Part shown: in pieces, positions 43,782-53,459 of the stretch
Numbering within the stretch: position 1 is the first letter of the stretch
Layout: each line of letters opens with the position of its first letter
NCBI GenBank assembly: GCA_963726755.1
Contig: CAVSDB010000001.1
Coordinates: 930,001 to 994,000 of the forward strand
Direction of reading: 5' to 3'
Length of the DNA stretch: 64,000 nt
From: DATKIY01 sp963726755
GTDB lineage: Bacteria; Actinomycetota; Actinomycetes; JAHEKZ01
Translations under genes and position numbers: made by a program
Notes under the pieces: generated by a model
The model's input: the letters and a program-made list of their open reading frames with translations, nothing else
Database searches by the model: none
Told to the model about the DNA's origin: nothing

Positions 43782-45534
43782 CCGGCCGCGCCCCACGCCA
43801 GTTCAACGGCAAAAGCCTCGGCTTGGCGATTCGCGTCGTCGGGTGAGTGCGGTCGGCATCGTCGTTGCGATGATCATGTCGCTGTTTGCGGGACGGTTGC
43901 TGCAGTTGCAAGGAGTCGAAGCCTCGGCCTACGCCGCGTCGGCGTCCGAGGAACGACTGCGAACAGTCACGATTGCCGCGACCCGTGGTGCCATCACCGA
44001 CTCTGACGGCATTGCATTGGCGACCACGGTCGACGCTGTCAACGTCACAGCAGATCAGACGCAAGTGTCTGATCCGCTATCGGTAGCTGCGGCTTTGGCA
44101 CCGGTAGTGAAGGTCGACATCGATACGTTGGTCGAACGCCTGACCGGCGACGCGCGCTTTGCTTACATCGTCCAAGATGTCAGTCCGGCAATGTGGCAGC
44201 GTGTTTCGGCGCTGCATTTGCCGGGTATCTACAGCGAACCGACCGCCAAGCGGGTTTACCCGCAAGGCAACCTCGCGGCGAGCGTTCTGGGTTTTGTCGG
44301 TAGCGACGGTCACGGTCTTGGGGGCTACGAGGCCGGTCTGGACAGCGAGCTCGCAGGCAAGGACGGCCAGCTGACTTATGAGGAGGCCGCGGGCGGTAGC
44401 GAGATTCCCTCTGCCGACACAGAGCGAGAAGCGCCGGTTCCGGGGGTAGACGTGCAACTGAGTATCGACCGGGATATCCAGTTCATCGCCGAGCGCGCGA
44501 TCGCGGCGAAGGTTCGAGAGGCAGCCGCACAAAGCGGCACGGTCGTCGTTATGGATCCGCGGACCGGTCGCATCCTCGCTCTGGCCACCTACCCGAGCTT
44601 CGATCCGTCAGACCCGACTGCAGCTCCGGACGCGGACCGTGGCAATCGCGCTGTAAGTGAGATCTACGAGCCGGGAAGTACCAGCAAGGTCATGACCATG
44701 GCGGCCGCACTGGATGCTGGTGTTGTTACGCCGAACACGCCCATCACGGTGCCGCCAGTCCTCTACCGCGGCGGCGACTCGTTCCACGACCACGACCCGC
44801 ACGGCACGCTTCACCTTACGGCGACCGGAGTATTGGCTGAATCCAGCAACATGGGCGCCATGCTCATCGCCGAAAAACTTGGCGAGCAACGGCTTTACGA
44901 CACCCTGAAGAAGTTCGGCATGGGGCAAACCAGTGGCCTGGGCTTCCCCGGCGAAAGTGCCGGAATCTTTCCCAACGTGAACGACTGGGGACCCACGAAC
45001 TTCGCGACCATCGCATTCGGACAGGGACTTTCGCTCAACGCCGTCCAAGCGACATCTGTGTTCGCGACTATCGCAAACAACGGGGTGCGGGTCGAACCGA
45101 CTTTGATTGACGGGACGACTTCCACGGACGGAACCTTCGTACCGGCAAAGCCGCCTGCCCGTCATCGTGTGGTTAGCGCTCAAACAGCGACTACGCTGCG
45201 AGAGATGATGGAATCAGTGGTTTCCGACGAGGGCACCGCACCCATGGCTCAGATTCCCGGTTATCGCGTCGCGGGTAAGACCGGAACGGCCGAGCGGGTA
45301 GATGATTCGTGTGGCTGCTACCGCGGCTACACCGCATCCTTCATCGGCTTTGCCCCAGCTGATGATCCCGCTCTCGTGGTTTCAGTCACACTTCAAGCGC
45401 CGGTCAACGGACACTACGGTGGCGAATTGGGTGGCCCGGTCTTCAAGCGCGTTATGAGTTTTGCGTTGCAGGACCAGCAGATTCCGCCGACCCAAACGAC
45501 GGTGCCGAAGATGCGCCTGACTTTCCGGCCATAG
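43765..45534 (+). CDS. ftsI: Peptidoglycan transpeptidase FtsI (PBP3)
   Basis: A class B penicillin-binding protein of 589 residues. A single membrane anchor (AVGIVVAMIMSLFAGRLLQL) is followed by the pedestal/dimerisation domain and the transpeptidase domain. Catalytic motifs are EPGSTSKVMT (SxxK; the usual third residue is Phe), AESSNMGAM (SxN) and AGKTGTAERVD (KTG). It crosslinks septal peptidoglycan with FtsW. There is no PASTA tail. GTG 43765 lies eight bases after AGGGAG and overlaps the corrected ftsL end; a start at 43741 has no ribosome site. Confidence 0.94.
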   Translation: MATTSSRPRPTPVQRQKPRLGDSRRRVSAVGIVVAMIMSLFAGRLLQLQGVEASAYAASASEERLRTVTIAATRGAITDSDGIALATTVDAVNVTADQTQVSDPLSVAAALAPVVKVDIDTLVERLTGDARFAYIVQDVSPAMWQRVSALHLPGIYSEPTAKRVYPQGNLAASVLGFVGSDGHGLGGYEAGLDSELAGKDGQLTYEEAAGGSEIPSADTEREAPVPGVDVQLSIDRDIQFIAERAIAAKVREAAAQSGTVVVMDPRTGRILALATYPSFDPSDPTAAPDADRGNRAVSEIYEPGSTSKVMTMAAALDAGVVTPNTPITVPPVLYRGGDSFHDHDPHGTLHLTATGVLAESSNMGAMLIAEKLGEQRLYDTLKKFGMGQTSGLGFPGESAGIFPNVNDWGPTNFATIAFGQGLSLNAVQATSVFATIANNGVRVEPTLIDGTTSTDGTFVPAKPPARHRVVSAQTATTLREMMESVVSDEGTAPMAQIPGYRVAGKTGTAERVDDSCGCYRGYTASFIGFAPADDPALVVSVTLQAPVNGHYGGELGGPVFKRVMSFALQDQQIPPTQTTVPKMRLTFRP

Positions 45535-45550
45535 CTGGACTGCGCGACTC

Positions 45551-47083
45551 ATGGAGGTTCGTCCCAGGGCGTCGCCGGTATCACTCCATGTTCTGGCGTC
45601 GTCGATCGTCGGCTGCGAAGTGTTGACGGCCGACGGTGTAATCCCCGACGTGACTGGGGTGGCCGTCGACTCCCGCCATGTGCAGCCTGGGGATTTGTTC
45701 GCTGCTCTCCAGGGTGAACACGAACACGGTGCTGAGTACGCGCAACTGGCGGCTACGGCTGGTGCTGTTGCTGCGCTAACCGACGCTGGCGGTGTCGACC
45801 GCCTTCGCCGAGCTGGTTTAGCTGTCATGGTCGTCGACGACCCGCGATCGCATGTCGGTGGCGTTGCTGCACAGGTCTACGACTATCCCGCGACCAAACT
45901 GTTGACCCTGGCCGTGACAGGCACGAACGGAAAGACCACGACGACGTGGTTGCTCGAGGCAGGCCTGCGAGCTGCTGGACACGTCACCGGGTTGATCGGA
46001 ACTGTTCAGACTGTGATCGCGGGTCGGCCGGTGCCGACCGTCCGCACAACTCCCGAGGCGGCAGAACTTCAGGCACTGCTGGCTGTGATGGTTGAGGCCG
46101 GAGTTTCCGCCGTCGCCGTCGAGGTATCCAGCCATGCGTTGCAATTGGGTCGGGTTGATGGCTGTGTATTCGACGTTGCTGGTTTCACTCAGTTCGGCAG
46201 CGACCATCTGGACTTCCACTCATCAGTCGACGAGTACTTCTTCGCTAAGTCACAGTTGTTTACCCCAAGTCATTCCCGCCGTGCCGTCACCTGCATCGAT
46301 GACGACGGTGGTCAACGCATCGCCGCGGACGCAACAATTCCTTGTGAGACGTTGTCCACTCGGGGTCAGGCGGCAGACTGGCAGACCGCTCAGGTCGAAT
46401 CATTGGAGTCAGGAGGGTTTTCATTCGTGTTGCGCGGACCGCGGGGATTCTCCGAGCCGTTGCAGATCCAATTACCCGGACGATTCAACGTCGCGAACGC
46501 AGCGCTCGCTCGAGCCATGCTCGCCGTTGCGGGGGTGAGCGATCAGTCAGCTGTTGGGATTTCCGATTGTGATGGCATCCCTGGCCGGATGCAGCCGATT
46601 GCTATCGGGCAACCGTTCGTGGCCCTCGTCGACTATGCGCATACTCCTGATGCACTGGGGTCGGTGTTGAGTTCCTTGCGACAGGGGATCGTCGGTGACT
46701 TGATCGTCGTCCTTGGGTGCGGTGGTGATCGAGATGTGAGCAAGCGTCCCCAGATGGGTGAGGTTGCCGCTCGTCAGGCCGACGTCGTCATCATCACTGA
46801 CGACAATCCGCGCTCGGAAGATCCGGGCAGCATTCGTGCTGCCGTGATGGCTGGCGCTCTGGCGGTGCCCACCTCTGAACGTGCGGCGGTTGTCAGTGAC
46901 GTCGCCGGCCGAGGTGCCGCTATCGCAGAGGCGGTGAGGCTAGCCCGACGAGGCGACGTCGTCCTGGTGGCCGGCAAGGGCCATGAGACCGGCCAGGAGT
47001 TTGCCGATCACACGGAGCCGTTTGACGACCGCGAAGTTCTCCTCGAGGTGTTACTGACTCAATCCACGTCGGACCAGCAGTGA
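45551..47083 (+). CDS. murE: UDP-MurNAc-tripeptide ligase MurE (meso-diaminopimelate type)
   Basis: A complete 510-residue Mur ligase. VAVDSRHVQPGDLFAAL is the substrate-binding N-domain; VTGTNGKTTTTWLLEAGL is the ATP loop; EVSSHALQLGRVDG and GSDHLDFHSSVDEYFFAK carry the carbamate-Lys region; VDYAHTPDAL and TDDNPRSEDP follow. The DNPR motif reads the diaminopimelate carboxylate, so the third stem residue should be meso-DAP rather than Lys. It adds DAP to UDP-MurNAc-L-Ala-D-Glu in the cytoplasm. Its stop overlaps the murF start (GTGA). Confidence 0.95.
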   Translation: MEVRPRASPVSLHVLASSIVGCEVLTADGVIPDVTGVAVDSRHVQPGDLFAALQGEHEHGAEYAQLAATAGAVAALTDAGGVDRLRRAGLAVMVVDDPRSHVGGVAAQVYDYPATKLLTLAVTGTNGKTTTTWLLEAGLRAAGHVTGLIGTVQTVIAGRPVPTVRTTPEAAELQALLAVMVEAGVSAVAVEVSSHALQLGRVDGCVFDVAGFTQFGSDHLDFHSSVDEYFFAKSQLFTPSHSRRAVTCIDDDGGQRIAADATIPCETLSTRGQAADWQTAQVESLESGGFSFVLRGPRGFSEPLQIQLPGRFNVANAALARAMLAVAGVSDQSAVGISDCDGIPGRMQPIAIGQPFVALVDYAHTPDALGSVLSSLRQGIVGDLIVVLGCGGDRDVSKRPQMGEVAARQADVVIITDDNPRSEDPGSIRAAVMAGALAVPTSERAAVVSDVAGRGAAIAEAVRLARRGDVVLVAGKGHETGQEFADHTEPFDDREVLLEVLLTQSTSDQQ

Positions 47084-48485
47084 TTGGCGCCACCGTGGCT
47101 GAAATTGCCACTGTCGTCGGGGGACGCGTTGACGGTCAGCCCTCCGACGCCTTGGTCCTCGTCTGTGACCAGCGACTCTCGTACGGTCACGCTGGACAGT
47201 TTGTTCGTTGCGCTCGAAGGCACGTCTGTCGATGGTCATGATTTCGCTGCGGCGGCGGTTGGGGACGGAGCGATCGCGGTCCTGGCGCAACGACCGGTCG
47301 GCGTGCCAGCCATCGTGGTCGATGACGTTCTAGTGGCGCTGGGAAAGTTGGCTCGGTTCCACCTCGATCGCCTAGGCGACATCACCGTGATAGCTATCAC
47401 CGGATCTGTCGGAAAGACGACGTGCAAGGACCTGATAGCTAGCCTTCTCGAGACCGTTGCTCCTACGGTCGCGCCCCCCGGTTCGTTCAACAACGAACTC
47501 GGACTGCCCATGACGGTTTTGAGTGCCGATGCCGAAACTCGTTATCTAGTGCTCGAAATGGGCGCACGCGCCAGGGGTCACATCGAGTACCTGTGTCAGA
47601 TAGCGCCCCCAGACATCGGGGTAGAACTGATGGTTGGCACCGCTCACGTCGGGGAGTTCGGCGGACGCGACAACATCGCGGCAGCAAAGGCCGAACTCGT
47701 TGAGGCGCTTACCGAAGCGGGCGTTGCCGTTCTCAACGCCGATGATCCGCTCGTGGCGGCGATGTCGAGCAAGACGTCAGCGCGGTCGGTCACGTTCGGT
47801 ACCAGCGCTCCAGCTGACGTCTTCGCTTCCGACCTCACGTCGGACTCACTCGATCGCGCCTCGTTTGTGTTACATACACCCGACGGTGAGGCTGCGGTGT
47901 CGCTTCGTATCCCTGGCGCGCACCTGGTCCCCAACGCACTCGCCGCCGCGACGACGGGGTGGATTGCCGGAATGTCTGCCGCGGATGTCGCGAGCGGGCT
48001 GTCGCAGGCCATGCCGCGAAGTCGGTGGCGGATGGAAGTTGTGGAACGTGCTGACGATGTGACCATCATCAACGACGCGTATAACGCGAGCCCTGAGTCG
48101 ATGCGGGCGGCACTTGAAATCGCTCGCGCACATTGCCCAGGGACGTCGGTCATGGGCCGTACTTGGCGAGATGCGTGAACTCGGCGATGAATCATCGGCC
48201 GAACATGAGGCGATCGGACGACTCGCGGTCCAACTGGAGGTGCAGCGGCTCGTGGTGGTGGGTTCCGGCGCGCGTCCCATACATTTGGCGGCGCATCTGG
48301 AAGGCTCCTGGGGCGAAGAGTCGGTCTTCGTTCCCGATGTGGATACGGCTATCGACCTGTTGCGCGAGCAGATCAGGTCGGGAGACGTGGTGTTGATCAA
48401 GGCATCGCGTTCCATTGGTCTCGATCGGGTCGCGGATGCGCTGACCGAGCCGTCACCTGAGCCTGGACCTGGAGCGAATCGATGA
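47080..48485 (+). CDS. murF: UDP-MurNAc-tripeptide:D-Ala-D-Ala ligase MurF (two frameshifts)
   Basis: A Mur ligase of about 468 residues. GTG 47080 overlaps the murE stop and begins VIGATVAEIATVVGGRV, the usual MurF start. After a change near 47165 it runs VTSDSRTVTLDSLFVALEG, then AITGSVGKTTCKDLIASLL (ATP loop), NNELGLPMTVL, and INDAYNASPESMRAALE. A second change near 48150 leads to RSWAVLGEMRELGDES and VLIKASRSIGLDRV, the end of MurF. It adds the D-Ala-D-Ala dipeptide. Its stop overlaps the mraY ATG. Confidence 0.9.
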
Positions 48486-49565
48486 GGCTGGTTCTGATCG
48501 CGGTCGCGACCGGACTTGCGGTTGGCCTCTTCGCCACGCCCTGGTGGATTCGTTGGCTTCGTGCCCGTGGCTACGCCCAGTCGATCCGAGACGCCGATGA
48601 ACTTGGCTACGCGGTGCCCGACCATGCGTCAAAGAAGGGCACTCCTTCGATGGGAGGAGTGATCATCGTCGCCGGCACTGTCCTGGCCTACGTGGTCGCG
48701 CACGCTGGACGCGAGGTCTGGTCCGAGTGCGTCGGCCTTGTTGGTGCTCTGGCTGATGGTGGGGTTAGCCACTGTCGGCTTTGCGGACGACTACATCAAG
48801 ATCTTTCGCCAACGGTCAACCGGGTTACGCGGCAAGACGAAGTTGATTGGTCAGGCCTTCGTAGCGTTGGTCTTCGGAGTGCTCGCGATCCAGTTCCCAG
48901 ATGCCAACGGATATACCCCGGCAACGCAATTCATCTCGTTCATCCGCGACACCGCGATCTTCCTTCCGGTGGGTCTTTACCTGCTATGGGTCTGGTTCAT
49001 GGTTGCTGCCACGTCGAATGCGGTGAACCTGACAGACGGCCTTGACGGCTTAGTCACCGGTGCCGCCGCGATTGTCTTCGGCGCATACGTCACGGTCGGA
49101 CTGTGGCAGTACGGCAATGGTTGCGCGCAAGTGACGTTAGAGAACTGCTACGCCGTACGTAACCCCTTGGACTTCGGGATCATTGCCGCAGGATTGCTGG
49201 GTTCGTGTTTCGGATTCTTGTGGTGGAACGCTGCGCCGGCCCAGATCTTCATGGGGGATACCGGTTCGCTGGCGCTGGGCGGCGCGATGGCTGGTCTAGC
49301 AATCTGTACCCAGACGGAGCTTCTATTGGTGATCCTGGCGGGCCTGTTTGTCGCGATAACGCTGTCGGTCATCATCCAGGTCGTCTCATTCAAGACCACT
49401 GGCAAACGCGTGTTCTTAATGTCACCACTACATCACCACTTCGAACTTAAGGGCTGGCCCGAAATCACCATCGTCATCAGATTCTGGGTGATTTCAGGGT
49501 TGCTCACCGGCTTCGGGTTCGCGCTTTTCTACGCTGAATGGCTGGGCGGGGGAGCCCTAGGCTGA
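48482..49565 (+). CDS. mraY: Phospho-MurNAc-pentapeptide translocase (one frameshift)
   Basis: A ten-helix membrane enzyme of about 361 residues. The N-terminal part to KKGTPSMGGVIIVAGTVLAYVV is in one frame, and after a change near 48730 the rest follows: VGFADDYIKIFRQRSTGL, NAVNLTDGLDGLVTGA, APAQIFMGDTGSLALGGA and MSPLHHHFELKGW. The Asp residues of ADDY and NLTDGLDG and the His triad are the catalytic landmarks. It transfers phospho-MurNAc-pentapeptide to undecaprenyl phosphate to make lipid I. Its TGA overlaps the murD ATG by one base. Confidence 0.92.
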
Positions 49566-51033
49566 TGGCTTCGGATGAGCGGGCCGTGGCGTCATGGTTA
49601 CCTCGGGCCGATCGCTCGAAGGACTGGTCAGGCGTTACCGCGAACGTACTTGGGCTGGGTCGGGCGGGCTTCGCCGCGGCAGATGCGCTGCTGCGGGTCG
49701 GCGCTGTTGTCACGGTCGTTGACCAACAGCGATTCCGAGGAGCCGGACGAAACTAAGCGCGAGCGAGCCGAAGTGCTTGACGACGCTCGGCGCCACGGTT
49801 CTGCTTGAGCAGGACCGGCTCCCAGCAGCCCAAGCCGATCTCGTCGTCCCGTCGCCTGGTCTACCTCCGAATCACCCATGGCTGGTTGAGAGCGAGTCGG
49901 CCACGATTTGGAGCGGAGAGACGTTGGCATGGCAACTTCGTCCTCTGGAAAGTCCTGGTCCGTGGTTGGTGTTGACGGGCACCAACGGGAAGACGACCAC
50001 AGTCGAGATGCTCGCAGCGATTCTGCGGGCCGATGGCCACCACACACTTGCTGTCGGCAATGTCGGGCGACCACTCGTCGAAGCGGTATTCGCCGAGCCG
50101 TCGTACGACGTCCTGCCCATCGAACTTTCGAGTTTTCAACTGCACTGGACTTCGCTGATTCGACCAGCATACCGCAGCCCTGCTGAACATCGCCGAAGAC
50201 CACAGCGATTGGCACGGAGGTCACGACGGCTACGTGGCCGACAAGGCGAAGGTCTACAACGACACGCAGATTGCGGTCGTGTACAACAAGCAGGATCCGC
50301 TCACTGAGAAGCTCGCCCGAGAGGCTGATGTTGGTGAGGACTGTCGCGGCATCGGATTCACGCTCGGTGCCCCGAGCGTTGGCATGGTCGGTGTCGTCGA
50401 TGGCGTGCTCGTCGATCGAGCCTTCATCGACAACCGACGAACGCATGCGGCTCGAACTCGTTGCGGTCGATGCGCTCAAGGTCTCCGGATCGCACAATGT
50501 GGCTAACGCCGTCGCCGCGGCTACTATCGCGCGTTCGTTTGGTGTCGAGCACCTCAGCCGTTCGCCGCGGGTTGACCGGATTCCAACCGGTGGACCACCG
50601 TCTGCAGTTCGTTACCTCCCATGCTGGCGTCGACTTCGTCGACGACTCGAAGGCGACCAACAGTCATGCGACTGAGGTGGCGCTGGCAACTTTCGACCAA
50701 GTGGTGTGGATCGCTGGCGGTCTGGCCAAGGGCGGTCGGTTCGATGATCTTGTGCTGCGGCATCGTGATCGGCTCGTCGGTGTGGTGTTGATGGGGACCG
50801 ACCGCGGGGTGATCCACGACGCGATCCGGCGACACGCACCGCAGGTCCCCGTGATCGAGGTCGCAGACGGCGAAACTGATCCCATGGAGATTGCCGTTCG
50901 CCATGCCACAGCGCTTGCGACCGCTGGCTGCACGGTTCTGCTGTCTCCTGGCTGCGCCTCGATGGATCAGTTCGCCGACTACGCAGCCAGGGGGGCCGCG
51001 TTTCAATCCGCCGTCCGCCGGCTCAGCCTGTAA
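49565..51033 (+). CDS. murD: UDP-MurNAc-L-alanine:D-glutamate ligase MurD (six or more frameshifts)
   Basis: About 490 residues when assembled from several frames. From ATG 49565: VTANVLGLGRAGFAAADALL (N-domain), then LPAAQADLVVPSPGLPPNHP, VLTGTNGKTTTVEMLAAIL (ATP loop), LPIELSSFQLHWT, NIAEDHSDWHGG, ALKVSGSHNVANAVAA, FVDDSKATNSHATEVALA and VLLSPGCASMDQFADYAARG. Every MurD landmark is present and in order, so the gene should be functional and the frame changes (near 49735, 49790, 50175, 50430, 50560) are sequence errors. This is the most error-ridden gene of the window. It adds D-Glu to UDP-MurNAc-L-Ala. Confidence 0.87.
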
Positions 51034-51048
51034 AGGGCGTCGGGCTTG

Positions 51049-52308
51049 ATGTCCACGACTACCTCTGGATCGCCATCCTCAGCTTCAAGCGCTGACGTCG
51101 ATCGTCGTCACGGGATCCTCTCGAGGGTTGGGGCGATCCTTGGGCGACCCTTGACTCCTTACTACCTCGTGCTTGGTGCCACAATTTTGTTGACCGCGCT
51201 CGGGTTAGTCATGGTGATGTCGGCGTCAAGCGTCGAGTCATACGTCGTCACCGGTTCTTCGTGGACGGTTGCACAGCGACAAGCGATCTGGGTGGCCATC
51301 GGCATCCCCGTGCTCTTCACGGCAAGTTGCCTTCCGGTCAAAGCGTTCCGCGCGATGGCGATCCCCGCAATCGTCGTCACGCTGGTTCTTCTCGTGCTTG
51401 TGCTCATCCCCGGAATTGGCAAGAGTGTCGCCGGTAATCAGAACTGGATCGACTTCGGTGGACCGTTCCGAATTCAACCGTCAGAGGCGGCCAAACTAGC
51501 TCTGGTGCTCTGGGGCGCAGACCTGCTTGTTCGCAAGCGCAGGCTGCTCGACCAGTACCGCCACCTGTTGATCCCGTTGCTGCCGGTCGCGGCCCTGGTT
51601 CTCGGCTTGGTCTTGCTGGGTGGAGATCTTGGGACGTCGCTGATCTTGATGGCAATCGTCGCTGGTCTGCTGTTTGTCGCTGGGTCGCCGCTGCGAGTTT
51701 TCGTGCTCCTTGGCACCTTCTGCCTCTCGGTGATCGCATTTATGACGATCCAGCGAAGCGCCCGACTGTCGCGCTTTGAGTCGTTCCTCGACCCTTTCGC
51801 CGACTACCAAGGTGCCGGGTGGCAGGCAGCTCATAGCGTTTTTGCGCTCGCGTCAGGAGGTTGGTGGGGCGTCGGCCTCGGCGCCAGTCGCGAGAAGTGG
51901 GGCGGGCTACCTGAGGCGCACACCGACTTCATCTTCGCCGTGATCGGCGAAGAGCTTGGACTGTTCGGCACATTGACGGTGCTACTCATCTTCGCTGCGC
52001 TGCTGTTGGGTGCGTTGCAGATTGCCATGCTCACTGACGACTTGTTCGTGCGCTATGCAGCTGGGGCAACCGTGGTATGGATCGGTGTTCAGATGATTAT
52101 CAACATCGGCGGTGTCTTGACGGTGCTACCGATCACCGGCGTACCGCTGCCACTTGTTTCCTACGGTGGTTCGGCTCTGCTGCCGACGATGTTTGCTCTA
52201 GGCATGCTGCTGTCCTTCGCTCGCAAACTGCCTGAGGCGCGACCGGTGCTCGAAGCGCGCGACCCCCGCGGGCTGCGCCGCTTGGTTCGGCGCGATCGAA
52301 GCCGGTGA
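51049..52308 (+). CDS. ftsW: Peptidoglycan glycosyltransferase FtsW (SEDS family)
   Basis: A 419-residue SEDS protein with about ten membrane helices. PYYLVLGATILLTALGLVMVMSASS starts the core; IDFGGPFRIQPSEAAKLALVL, LVLLGGDLGTSLIL, ADYQGAGWQAAHSVFALASG with the catalytic-region Asp, EAHTDFIFAVIGEELG and LTVLPITGVPLPLVSYGGSALL are SEDS signatures. It polymerises lipid II at the septum with FtsI. The start is ATG 51049, three bases after a possible TTG. Its stop overlaps the murG GTG (GTGA). No frameshifts are seen. Confidence 0.95.
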   Translation: MSTTTSGSPSSASSADVDRRHGILSRVGAILGRPLTPYYLVLGATILLTALGLVMVMSASSVESYVVTGSSWTVAQRQAIWVAIGIPVLFTASCLPVKAFRAMAIPAIVVTLVLLVLVLIPGIGKSVAGNQNWIDFGGPFRIQPSEAAKLALVLWGADLLVRKRRLLDQYRHLLIPLLPVAALVLGLVLLGGDLGTSLILMAIVAGLLFVAGSPLRVFVLLGTFCLSVIAFMTIQRSARLSRFESFLDPFADYQGAGWQAAHSVFALASGGWWGVGLGASREKWGGLPEAHTDFIFAVIGEELGLFGTLTVLLIFAALLLGALQIAMLTDDLFVRYAAGATVVWIGVQMIINIGGVLTVLPITGVPLPLVSYGGSALLPTMFALGMLLSFARKLPEARPVLEARDPRGLRRLVRRDRSR

Positions 52309-53459
52309 CTGACCCCGTTGATGGCCAGCCAGGTTCGCTCCGAATCCTGTTGGCTGGTGGTGGAACTGCCGGTCATGTCGAACCCGCGTTGTCGGTGGCA
52401 GATGCGCTTCGCCGCCGAATGCCCGACGTCGAGATCACCGTGCTTGGCACGTCGTCTGGTCTTGAAACACGGCTGGTCCCCGAGCGCGGCTACCGACTTG
52501 AAACCATTCCGCGCGTTCCGCTCCCAAGGCACCTCTCGCGTGACCTCCTTACGATGCCATCGCGCCTGGCGGGTGCCGTGAGCGCGGCAACGGCTGTTAT
52601 TGACGCGACCAAGCCGCACGTCGTCGTAGGGTTCGGCGGTTACGTCGCTCTGCCGGCGTACTTTGCTGCGCGCCGACGGGGTCGTCCGATCGTGGTACAC
52701 GAAGCCAACGCTCGAGCTGGCGTCGCCAATCGAATCGGTGCTCGGCTGACACGCTATGTAGCCACGAGCACACCGAAAGCGCGCCTCCCGCACAGCCATC
52801 TCACTGGAATTCCGCTGCGACGTTCGGTGGCCGTGCTCGACCGACCGAACGCCCGGGCAGCAGCGCGCGAACGCTGGGGATTGCAGCCCGAAATACCAAC
52901 ACTGCTGGTGTTCGGGGGATCGCAGGGTGCGCGACGTATCAACGACGTGGTCGCCCAAGCCGCCCCAAGGTTTCGCGACTCCGGTGTTCAGATCTTGCAC
53001 GCGGCTGGCCCCGACAACGTCGTCGACGATGGCGATACAGCAGGGCCGGTTCCCTACATCGTTGTGCACTACATCGACCAGATGGATCAGGCCTACGCCG
53101 CCGCCGACTTTGCGGTCTGCCGTTCTGGAGCCATGACGTGCGCCGAGCTTTCAGCGGTCGGGCTGCCAGCACTATTCGTACCGTATCCGCACAGCAACCA
53201 GGAGCAGAAGGTCAACGCTGAACCCTTACTTGACGCCGGGGCAGCGTTACTGATTCCAGACGATGAACTCACAGCCGATCGGCTTCTTGCAGAGGTCATC
53301 CCGCTGATCAATGATCCAGACACGCTGCAGCGCATGGGTTCGGCCGCAGCCAGCTTGGGACATCGTGATGCGGACGAGGCAATGGTTGACCTCATCTTGG
53401 AGGCCGCCGCGAGTCGTTACCCCAGGGGCCACTCCCAGGCTCAGGGAGGTCGCGCATGA
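52305..53459 (+). CDS. murG: UDP-GlcNAc:lipid I N-acetylglucosaminyltransferase MurG
   Basis: A complete 384-residue GT28 enzyme. LRILLAGGGTAGHVEPALSVA is the first G-loop; GTSSGLETRLVPERGY, VVVGFGGYVALPAYFAA and VVHEANARAGVANRIGA follow in the acceptor domain. LLVFGGSQGARRIND and RSGAMTCAELSAVGLPALFVPYPHSNQEQK form the UDP-GlcNAc site. It works on the inner face of the membrane and turns lipid I into lipid II. GTG 52305 overlaps the ftsW stop by four bases, and its stop overlaps the murC ATG. Confidence 0.96.
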   Translation: MTDPVDGQPGSLRILLAGGGTAGHVEPALSVADALRRRMPDVEITVLGTSSGLETRLVPERGYRLETIPRVPLPRHLSRDLLTMPSRLAGAVSAATAVIDATKPHVVVGFGGYVALPAYFAARRRGRPIVVHEANARAGVANRIGARLTRYVATSTPKARLPHSHLTGIPLRRSVAVLDRPNARAAARERWGLQPEIPTLLVFGGSQGARRINDVVAQAAPRFRDSGVQILHAAGPDNVVDDGDTAGPVPYIVVHYIDQMDQAYAAADFAVCRSGAMTCAELSAVGLPALFVPYPHSNQEQKVNAEPLLDAGAALLIPDDELTADRLLAEVIPLINDPDTLQRMGSAAASLGHRDADEAMVDLILEAAASRYPRGHSQAQGGRA